Shown: in pieces, positions 6,143-11,933 of the stretch
Layout of the letters: every line of letters begins with the position of its first letter
Position numbering within the stretch: the stretch's first letter is position 1
Origin: Betaproteobacteria bacterium
GTDB lineage: Bacteria; Pseudomonadota; Gammaproteobacteria; Burkholderiales; SG8-41
Direction: 5' to 3'
Assembly: GCA_025353085.1 (NCBI GenBank)
Contig: JANXRI010000306.1
Coordinates: 1 to 11,933 of the forward strand
DNA: 11,933 bases
Position numbers and translations under genes: made by a program
The notes under the pieces: generated by a model
The model's database searches: none
The model's input: the letters and a program-made list of their open reading frames with translations, nothing else
Told to the model about the DNA's origin: nothing

Positions 6143-7243
6143 ATGTCGACGACCGCCCTAAAACTCGCCCGGACTACACTACTGTTGCTGGTACTGGCAG
6201 GTTTTTATCTGGTCGTCACGCAGCAGCACAAACACAGGGAAGATATTCGACTGACCACCGTGACGCTAACGCCTGGCTGCGCCGAAAAATTGCGCCGCTA
6301 TGGACTAGTTAGCAGTGATCGATATCGCTCGCCGTATGTCTTGCAACGCACCGGTTCGACAGCGCCGCTTCGCGGCTACAGCGATGAGGACGTTCGCGCC
6401 ATTCAGCGGGGATGCAACATCATTGACGATACACAAGGAAAACAGGCGAAGGATACTGGCAACGAACGCTGGAACGCGACGCGCTTCATCCGCGGCACTC
6501 ATACGAGTTGCGATCACTGCCATCAAGGCATCGGCGACAAGCAGGACGGTCATGGCAACCGGATGAAAGGCTCGCTGAGCCTCGGGGCGTCGTGGGTGAT
6601 GGCCGATATGTACGACCGCTTCACCGGCATGCTGCTGCCTTTCGAGCTTCGGCAGATGCAATGTTTCATCAACTCATCAAATGGCTATAAACCCAACATC
6701 GCTGATGACGTCTTGAGAGATATCACCGCTTACAGCCGCTTCCTTTCCGCCGCGTTGGCTCTCAAGATTGGCAATCATTATGACGAACAGGGCATCGACG
6801 AGATTCCCGCGTCGGATACGCCTAAGCAGGGTGACGACTATGTGCGTGGCGAGTTCGTGTACAAACAGAAATGCCAGGTTTGTCATGGCCGTCAGGCGTT
6901 CGGACTGGAGGCGAACGGCCAGTTGGTGGCGCCGGCTCTCGCAGGCCCGAATGCGTGGAACACGCAATCACGCAATTACTTCAATTATGTTTCAACCATT
7001 CTGCCCGGCTTCATTTGCCGCAACATGCCATTGGGCGCGGAAAACACGCTCAGTAACCAGGAGTGCCGCGACATCGCCTTTTACATTGGCAATCTTCCTC
7101 GGCCTGCGGGCGACCGCGAAGGGCCGGTCGTCGCTCTGCAGCATCAGGCGCTAATGACATTTATGCCGCCACTGATGCGGTTGACGGAGTCGACCCGCAA
7201 AAGCGGGGTGTCGGCGGCGCTACCGCCCGAGCGCAATCAATGA
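6143..7243 (+). CDS. Two-haem cytochrome c, TsdA/SoxA-like
   Basis: A 366-residue periplasmic protein with an N-terminal membrane anchor or uncleaved signal (about 7-26). Haem 1 binds at CDHCH (123-127); Cys174 in LRQMQCFINSSNG is the candidate distal Cys ligand, as in thiosulfate dehydrogenase TsdA and SoxA. Haem 2 binds at CQVCH (244-248), followed by APALAGPNAWN and NMPLG, where Met295 is a candidate sixth ligand; this C-terminal pattern also matches TsdA. Four further Cys (46, 91, 292, 308) are unusual. TsdA joins thiosulfate to tetrathionate or does the reverse; that activity here is inference and the overall match is distant. GAGGAA (6131-6136) lies 6 nt before the ATG, overlapping the end of the previous gene. 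The stop overlaps the SulP start (ATGA), so the two are probably translationally coupled. Confidence 0.85.
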   Translation: MSTTALKLARTTLLLLVLAGFYLVVTQQHKHREDIRLTTVTLTPGCAEKLRRYGLVSSDRYRSPYVLQRTGSTAPLRGYSDEDVRAIQRGCNIIDDTQGKQAKDTGNERWNATRFIRGTHTSCDHCHQGIGDKQDGHGNRMKGSLSLGASWVMADMYDRFTGMLLPFELRQMQCFINSSNGYKPNIADDVLRDITAYSRFLSAALALKIGNHYDEQGIDEIPASDTPKQGDDYVRGEFVYKQKCQVCHGRQAFGLEANGQLVAPALAGPNAWNTQSRNYFNYVSTILPGFICRNMPLGAENTLSNQECRDIAFYIGNLPRPAGDREGPVVALQHQALMTFMPPLMRLTESTRKSGVSAALPPERNQ

Positions 7244-8832
7244 AGTCACTGGAAGCAGTTCTCAAGCTGCCTTTGCGGAAGCACTGGTCGGACTTATATG
7301 GCAATTTAACGGTAGGGCTGACTCTTGCACTGGTGACTTTGCCCCAGGCGGTGGCGTTCTCCGTAACGTTGGCCGGAGTACCGCCTCACTTCGGAATTTA
7401 TGCGGCCGTCTGGGGGGTGCTGTTCTGCGCCATGCTTAATCCCTCGCGCGTCTTTCATGGCGGCCCCAACACCGCTATGTCCGCAACCATCGGAGTGACA
7501 TTGCTGCCAACCGCGCCACCCTTCGGCGCCGAGTACATGGGCTACGCGCTGACGTTGGGCTTGATGGCAGGATTAATTCAGCTCATGTTTTATTTGATCC
7601 GCCCGCTGGGCAGGATGCTCGATCTTATAAGCGAGCCGGTCATCAACGGCATGATTTGCGGCATCGGGCTGTTTCTTATCTTCAAGTCGCTAACCACCTT
7701 CGGAGGGCTGCCGCTCAATACCGAGGTGGAATGGCCGCTGTGGATAGCCTGGCAGTCTTTGCTCGCCGTAGTGGAAGTCGGTAACGTTCATGCCATCGAG
7801 GTGGGACTGATCACGCTGATCACCTGTGTCATCGTGCAGCAGTTCGACCGCCTGCGTAATTGGGCCATTCTCCTCGGTATCGCGGCCGGTACTTTATATT
7901 CAGAGTATTTGAGCGCAACGCTGGGTTTGCACAATACGCTGATCGAGCAAATCGGTAATCTGTCGTCAATCAGCCTCGTATATCCTTCAGTGCCGCTCTT
8001 CAATCAGGAGTCAATGCCGGACGTCATTTCGATCGTTCCCGGCGCCGTAACCCTCGCGCTACTGGGATTGTTCCAAACGGTGGCGGCGATGCGCCGCATG
8101 ACCCGCAAAGTCGGCGGGTTTACCGACAGCCGCAAGGCAATCTTTTCCGACGCAGTGTCCAACTGCCTGCTGCCCTTCCTCTCTTCGCTTCCCACCTGCG
8201 CGTCGTTTAACCGCATGTGGCTGGTGCATAAACTCGGAATTCATAGCAAGTTAGCAATTGTCAGTTCTGCGCTGTGGTTACTGTTGCTTGTGCTGTTCTT
8301 CGCAAAGGTAATCGCCATCATTCCCATGCCTGCAATGGCAGCCGTCATAATTCTGCTTGGGGCCAATATGATTAATTGGGATGACATCAAGCCCCATCTC
8401 AATGATCGGCGCGAAGCGATCGTATTCCTGGCGTCGTTCTTGTCGGTCTTGTTGCTTGATTTGTTTGGCGCCGTAATTGTCGGATCCATTCTCGCATTCG
8501 GCTATTCGAAGTGGGAACAGGCTCACCCGAATATCAGCGTGCGCGGCAAAGTCTTAAAAATCAGGGGTAACCTCTATTACGGCTCGCTACCGGTCATCGA
8601 ATCGATGTACCACCGAGTGATCGAGCGCGAGGGCAGCGCGGTTATCGACTTGTCCGATTGCTATTACATCGATCGCGAGGGAATCCGATGGCTGGCCGCA
8701 GTGAAGGCGGCGCAGAAAGTCGATCTCGCCGACCGCCGGAAAAATGAGAATCGCCGCGGGACGGGCGACAGCAAACGCGCATCCGGCAAACGGCGCGACC
8801 GGCCGGATCGTCGGCGTCGTTCGGAATTCTGA
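7240..8832 (+). CDS. SulP anion transporter with shortened STAS
   Basis: A 530-residue inner-membrane transporter of the SulP (SLC26-like) family, whose members move sulfate, bicarbonate, dicarboxylates or other anions. The family core is clear: LTVGLTLALVTLPQAVAF (about 23-40), GGPNTAMSA (74-82, the substrate-site region between half helices), then repeated hydrophobic helices to about 420, including FFAKVIAIIPMPAMAAVIIL. The cytosolic STAS domain begins near 425 and shows LYYGSL and VIDLSDCYYIDREGIRWL. It then stops resembling STAS near residue 493 and ends in 37 residues very rich in Arg and Lys. A complete STAS would need roughly 40-50 more family-like residues. ATG 7240 is chosen because it overlaps the previous stop and matches where homologues begin; an in-frame start at 7063 lies inside the cytochrome gene. 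Substrate unknown. Confidence 0.9.
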   Translation: MKSLEAVLKLPLRKHWSDLYGNLTVGLTLALVTLPQAVAFSVTLAGVPPHFGIYAAVWGVLFCAMLNPSRVFHGGPNTAMSATIGVTLLPTAPPFGAEYMGYALTLGLMAGLIQLMFYLIRPLGRMLDLISEPVINGMICGIGLFLIFKSLTTFGGLPLNTEVEWPLWIAWQSLLAVVEVGNVHAIEVGLITLITCVIVQQFDRLRNWAILLGIAAGTLYSEYLSATLGLHNTLIEQIGNLSSISLVYPSVPLFNQESMPDVISIVPGAVTLALLGLFQTVAAMRRMTRKVGGFTDSRKAIFSDAVSNCLLPFLSSLPTCASFNRMWLVHKLGIHSKLAIVSSALWLLLLVLFFAKVIAIIPMPAMAAVIILLGANMINWDDIKPHLNDRREAIVFLASFLSVLLLDLFGAVIVGSILAFGYSKWEQAHPNISVRGKVLKIRGNLYYGSLPVIESMYHRVIEREGSAVIDLSDCYYIDREGIRWLAAVKAAQKVDLADRRKNENRRGTGDSKRASGKRRDRPDRRRRSEF

Positions 8833-8989
8833 TTCGGCGCGGGGGACGGCGGCGACTAATTTTCGAGCGCAGCAAAACGGTGTGGTGGGTGATATAAGCG
8901 GCCGAGCAACGTGCTGCCAGGCAGCGGTTCGATACACTCGCCGGTATCCCCGGCATCAGGTAACCGGATAGGCTGGACCCTGGCGTTGA
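8833..8989. other. Convergent intergenic gap, 157 bp
   Basis: It lies between the 3' ends of two SulP genes that face each other. Small inverted repeats are present: GCTGCC-A-GGCAGC at 8913-8925 and GCCGG-TATCC-CCGGC at 8940-8954. Neither is followed by a T-run on either strand, so they are at best weak or Rho-assisted termination sites. The right end abuts a 6-bp-arm hairpin (8990-9006) formed by the last codons of the - strand SulP gene and its stop. No gene was recognised. Confidence 0.4.
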
Positions 8990-10633
8990 TCACGCGTTTT
9001 GCGTGACGTGCCGAGCGCGCACAAGCGCTGCGGGCAGGTCGGAGACGATTTGCTCCACCCCCATTATTTTGAGCAACCCCGATTGTCTGATCAGCGACGC
9101 AGGTTGCTCGTGAGCGCCACAAATGATGAGGATGACGCCGCGTGCGTAAAGATCGTGATGCGCTGCTTCAAGCGTATTAGTCGCCGTGGAATCCATATAA
9201 ATTACATGGTCCAGGTCGAGGATCAACGTGCGCATTGCAGGCTCTTTGGTGCGCGCCAATATCTCCAGCGTGTCGGCCGCGCCAAAGAACAGCGCGCCAT
9301 GTGCCTCGTATAACACTGTACTCGCAGGCAAGCCGGCGTTATCGATTTTCCTTGTGCGCGCCACGACCGTGACTTGCGTAAGGCGCCGAATGAGCAACAG
9401 CGATGCCCACAGCATGCCGACCTCTACTGCGATGGTGAGATCGAAGACAACCGTCAGGATGAATGTCGACAGCAGCGTGCCGGTGCGCCCCTGAGAGTAA
9501 CGCGGCATCGAACGGAATTCCCGCCACGCGCCCATGTGCAGGGCAACGGTCATCAGGATCGCGGACAACGACGCGAGCGGAATATGTTTGGCGAGCGGCG
9601 CCGCGACAAGAACTATCGCCAGCAAGGTCAGCGCGTGCGTAATGCCGGCTATGGGCGTGCGTCCGCCGTTGCGGATATTGACGCTCGTCCGCGCAATGGC
9701 GCCGGTGGCGGGAACGCCGCCGAAAAATGGCACGACCATGTTGGCGACGCCTTGCGCGATCAATTCCTGATTCGCGTCGTGCTTGTCCTTGATCATGCCG
9801 TCAGCCACCACTGCGCAGAGCAGCGATTCAATCGCGCCGAGCAACGCGATCGTGATCGCGGGCACGATCAGATCGCGCAGATGCTCGATGCTCAAATCGG
9901 GCGCGCTGAATGCAGGCAGGGTTTGCGGAATGCCGCCGAACCGGCTGCCGATGGTTTCGATTGGCAGGTTGAACAAGGGCGACGCAATTCCGCCCAGTAG
10001 CAACACCGCGACCGGGCCGGGCACGCGCCTCCCCCAGCTTTTAGGCCATGCGAGCAGCAGCAACAGAGAAATCGAAGCGACGGCCACCGCCGCCCAATTG
10101 ACGGTGTAAAGTGCTGCGCCCAGCGTGCGGATTTGCGCGAAGAATTCGGCGGGCAACGGCCCCGTTTGCAGGCCCAGGAAATCGCGGATCTGCGACAGGA
10201 ATATAAGCACCGCAATGCCGTTGGTGAAGCCGATGATTACGGGCATCGGGATGAATTTGATCAGCACGCCCAGACGCAGCACGCCCATCGCGAGCAATAT
10301 GCAGCCCGCCATAAAGGTGCAAATCAGCAGATTGGCGAGCCCGTGCTGCGCGACGATTCCGTACACGATGACGATGAATGCGCCGGTCGGTCCGCCGATC
10401 TGAACGCGCGAGCCGCCCAGCGCCGAGATGATGAAGCCGGCGATGATCGCCGTGAAAATACCCGCTTCGGGTTTGACGCCGCTTGCAATGGCGAATGCCA
10501 TGGCGAGTGGCAGCGCCACGATGCCGACGGTCAGGCCAGCCAGCACATCTGCAACGAAGGTTTGGCGGTTATAGGTCTTCAGGCACTCGATCAGCTTGGG
10601 CCGAAACGCGAAATGCCGAAGGAAAAAAGTCAT
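8990..10633 (-). CDS. SulP-STAS inorganic or carboxylate anion transporter
   Basis: A 547-residue SulP transporter, full length for the family. The membrane domain starts with FVADVLAGLTVGIVALPLAMAF (about 26-47) and has the signature region GGPTGAFIVIV (80-90), FIPMPVIIGFTNGIAVLIF, and GGVPATGAIARTSVNIRNGG in the second half. A complete cytosolic STAS domain follows (about 440-540): LFFGAADTL, then LILDLDHVIYMDSTA with the conserved Asp-Ser, then a last strand and helix ending IRQSGLLKIMG. It is clearly a different subfamily from the SulP at 7240-8832. It lies 81 bp downstream of the mandelate racemase-type gene on the same strand, so it may import that pathway's substrate; E. coli DauA is a SulP dicarboxylate carrier (known), the role here is inference. 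No strong ribosome-binding site precedes the ATG at 10633. Confidence 0.93.
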   Translation of the reverse strand: MTFFLRHFAFRPKLIECLKTYNRQTFVADVLAGLTVGIVALPLAMAFAIASGVKPEAGIFTAIIAGFIISALGGSRVQIGGPTGAFIVIVYGIVAQHGLANLLICTFMAGCILLAMGVLRLGVLIKFIPMPVIIGFTNGIAVLIFLSQIRDFLGLQTGPLPAEFFAQIRTLGAALYTVNWAAVAVASISLLLLLAWPKSWGRRVPGPVAVLLLGGIASPLFNLPIETIGSRFGGIPQTLPAFSAPDLSIEHLRDLIVPAITIALLGAIESLLCAVVADGMIKDKHDANQELIAQGVANMVVPFFGGVPATGAIARTSVNIRNGGRTPIAGITHALTLLAIVLVAAPLAKHIPLASLSAILMTVALHMGAWREFRSMPRYSQGRTGTLLSTFILTVVFDLTIAVEVGMLWASLLLIRRLTQVTVVARTRKIDNAGLPASTVLYEAHGALFFGAADTLEILARTKEPAMRTLILDLDHVIYMDSTATNTLEAAHHDLYARGVILIICGAHEQPASLIRQSGLLKIMGVEQIVSDLPAALVRARHVTQNA

Positions 10634-10714
10634 CGCGTAATTAATGCGTGCTGATATGGCGTGGCCTGCGCGGGACAGCGCTATAAATACGCGGCCGCGC
10701 CATCGTCGCCAGGC

Positions 10715-11821
10715 TCACGCAACCTGGTATTTCGTAATCATTTTCTGGTCGAGCACGATGCCCAGTCCCGGAGCATCTTCGATGGTCGCCATGCCGTCTT
10801 TAATGGAAGGGCGATTGAGCCACATTTTCTGCCACACCGGATCGCGGTCGGGATCGGCGAAACATTCGAGGTAAGTGCCGTGTGGGACCGCAGCCAGCAG
10901 GTGCTGCGCGACCTGCGCTTCTTCGTGATGCGCCATGCGGACACTCGCGGTGTAGCAGAGCGCCGCGGCGCGCTTCCAGTCGGTGATTCCGCCGCCTTCC
11001 GACACGTCAAAGTTAACGAAATCGACCGCGCCGCCATCAACCAGCCGGCGCACGCCCTGGCTGGTAATTTCACACTGGCCGGCGTTGACCGGAATACGCG
11101 TCGACTGGCGTACGCGCGCCATTAACGCGACGTCGTCGTGCCAGTGGCACGGCTCTTCAAACCAGGTAATGTCGAGCGGCTCGATCAGGCGCGAAAATTT
11201 AATCGCGTCGTGCACGTTCCAGCCGCGGTTCGCGTCGACCACGATGATGAAGTCGTCGCCCGCCGCCTTGCGCGCGGCATGCACGCGCTTGAAATCCTCT
11301 GCTGGCGCGAGTCCGCCCACTTTGAATTTGCAGCCTGCCATGCCGGCATTCCGGTAGCTCTCGACCTCGCGGCCATAGTCGGCGAGCGTCTTGCCGTCTA
11401 CATAGTAACCGCCGATCGAAATAATTGGCAGTTGGTTGCGATAGCCGCCGAGCAGTTGGCGGATACTTTTACCGAGCGCTTTGCCGTGCAAATCCCATAC
11501 CGCGCAATCGATGCACGAAATGGCTTCCAGCAGATTTTTGCGATCGCCGTACGCATGCGTGAGCGCGAACATTTTTTCCCACAACCGCTCGATGGCAAAA
11601 ATGTCTTCGCCGATCACAAGCGGCGCCAGCAATTCCTTGATCAGGCGCACGAGCTCCGGACCATGCGCGCGGTTATCGCCGTTATAGACCTCGCTGACGA
11701 GGCCGCCCGCGTGAATGCGCGTGATGATGGTGCAGCGCTTGTTTACGTCGTAAGTGGCGCCGCCGAAGTTTTTCTTCAACGGAATCGAGATGGCAATGGC
11801 TTCGACTTGTTCGATACGCAT
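10715..11821 (-). CDS. Mandelate racemase-subgroup enolase-superfamily enzyme
   Basis: A 368-residue cytosolic enzyme of the enolase superfamily: N-terminal capping domain about 1-125, then a beta barrel. It should abstract the proton alpha to a carboxylate, giving racemisation or dehydration of a hydroxy acid or sugar acid. Candidate catalytic and metal residues fall almost at mandelate racemase numbering: Lys165 and Lys167 (GCKFKVGG), metal ligands Asp196 (VVDANRGW), Glu222 (WFEEP) and Glu251 (GQCE), the Asp272/His298-299 pair (FDVSEGGGIT and MAHHEE), and Glu319. The combination of KxK and an Asp-His dyad places it in the mandelate racemase subgroup. The specific substrate cannot be named from sequence. 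GGAGG (plus-strand CCTCC, 11830-11834) lies 8 nt before the ATG. It starts one base after the stop of the upstream hydrolase gene, so they form an operon. Confidence 0.9.
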   Translation of the reverse strand: MRIEQVEAIAISIPLKKNFGGATYDVNKRCTIITRIHAGGLVSEVYNGDNRAHGPELVRLIKELLAPLVIGEDIFAIERLWEKMFALTHAYGDRKNLLEAISCIDCAVWDLHGKALGKSIRQLLGGYRNQLPIISIGGYYVDGKTLADYGREVESYRNAGMAGCKFKVGGLAPAEDFKRVHAARKAAGDDFIIVVDANRGWNVHDAIKFSRLIEPLDITWFEEPCHWHDDVALMARVRQSTRIPVNAGQCEITSQGVRRLVDGGAVDFVNFDVSEGGGITDWKRAAALCYTASVRMAHHEEAQVAQHLLAAVPHGTYLECFADPDRDPVWQKMWLNRPSIKDGMATIEDAPGLGIVLDQKMITKYQVA

Positions 11822-11822
11822 G

Positions 11823-11933
11823 TTACTGGCCTCCGGCGAGCGTTTTGACCAGACGGTAGAGGAACTCGTGGCCGTCGTAGAGCGATTTGATCGGCATGCG
11901 CTCGTTCAACCCATGTGAGCGGTTGTCCTCGGG
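11823..11933 (-). CDS. M20-type metallo-hydrolase, C-terminus only
   Basis: The last 36 codons and TAA stop of a gene that enters from beyond the right edge. The readable end, with NRSHGLNERM, a SLYDGHEFLYRL helix and LVKTLAG, fits the C-terminus of M20 family amidohydrolases/peptidases, where the His-x-x-Asn-Glu segment comes from the catalytic domain and is followed by a final helix. Members cleave peptide, N-acyl or N-carbamoyl amide bonds with two zinc ions. Its stop is one base before the next gene's ATG. Substrate and full domain structure cannot be judged from this fragment. Confidence 0.65.
   Translation of the reverse strand, partial: PEDNRSHGLNERMPIKSLYDGHEFLYRLVKTLAGGQ

Noticed and set aside
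7063..7239. N-terminal extension of the SulP transporter by 59 residues
   Set aside because: The extension lies inside the cytochrome gene in another frame and has no SulP-like content; the ATG at 7240 forms a normal ATGA overlap.
8913..8954. Intrinsic terminator between the convergent SulP genes
   Set aside because: Two short inverted repeats exist, but neither has a following T-run on either strand, so they are described only as part of the gap.
8744..8971. Alternative frame that might complete the SulP STAS domain after a frameshift
   Set aside because: Its translation (Ala/Gly/Arg-rich) shows no STAS final strand or helix, so a simple frameshift is not supported by reading.
9374..10000. 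Long + strand open frame antisense to the second SulP gene
   Set aside because: The translation is Arg/Gln/Asp-rich with no recognisable domain, while the opposite strand encodes a complete SulP-STAS protein.
10690..10699. CGCGGCCGCG palindrome before the second SulP gene as terminator or operator
   Set aside because: A 10-bp self-complementary GC run has no room for a loop and is easily expected by chance in GC-rich DNA; the AT-rich bases beside it do not form a clear T-run.
11138..11848. Long + strand open frame antisense to the enolase-superfamily gene
   Set aside because: It is a shadow of a gene whose catalytic residues are all in place on the - strand; no domain or start signal supports it.

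Overview
The window looks like chromosome of a GC-rich Gram-negative bacterium, most likely a betaproteobacterium (or related gammaproteobacterium). The grounds are periplasmic substrate-binding proteins with Sec signals, anchored c-type cytochromes, a HAMP-GGDEF-EAL protein, a YibF-like glutathione transferase and a group II intron. The taxon is inferred from gene style only, without any database search.

Layout, left to right. (1) Positions 1-135 are the 3' end of a group II intron on the + strand: domain V, domain VI with a bulged branch-point A, and the 3' splice end. The rest of the intron, including any reverse transcriptase, lies outside the window. (2) On the - strand are an acylphosphatase (870-1145) and, downstream of it, a YibF-like glutathione S-transferase (184-795). 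(3) A 357-bp divergent intergenic region (1146-1502) holds a perfect 13-bp palindrome inside a possible - strand promoter. (4) A + strand cluster of six tightly spaced genes runs from 1503 to 8832: membrane HAMP-GGDEF-EAL protein; two tandem PhnD-type periplasmic binding proteins; a one-haem cytochrome c; a two-haem TsdA/SoxA-like cytochrome c; and a SulP anion transporter with a shortened STAS domain. (5) A 157-bp convergent gap follows. (6) On the - strand, reading leftward from the right edge, are the C-terminus of an M20-type metallo-hydrolase, a mandelate racemase-subgroup enolase-superfamily enzyme, and a second, complete SulP-STAS transporter.

The most interesting part is the six-gene + strand cluster. 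Four of its five junctions overlap or are separated by only a few bases, so it is probably one transcript. It has two binding proteins but no ABC permease or ATPase, next to a periplasm-facing c-di-GMP enzyme. This resembles the NspS-MbaA arrangement, in which a binding protein acts as ligand-sensing partner of a GGDEF-EAL receptor. The two cytochromes both carry the extra Cys after the first CxxCH expected for the Cys-ligated haem of SoxA and TsdA, enzymes of thiosulfate chemistry, and the last gene is an anion transporter. My inference is an oxyanion-responsive module, possibly for a sulfur oxyanion, that couples periplasmic redox chemistry and anion transport to c-di-GMP. The substrate is not shown by the sequence.

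The right-hand - strand operon looks like an ordinary catabolic set for a hydroxy- or sugar-acid type substrate, with a SulP transporter that might import it. I see no CRISPR array, rRNA or tRNA gene, prophage or insertion sequence.
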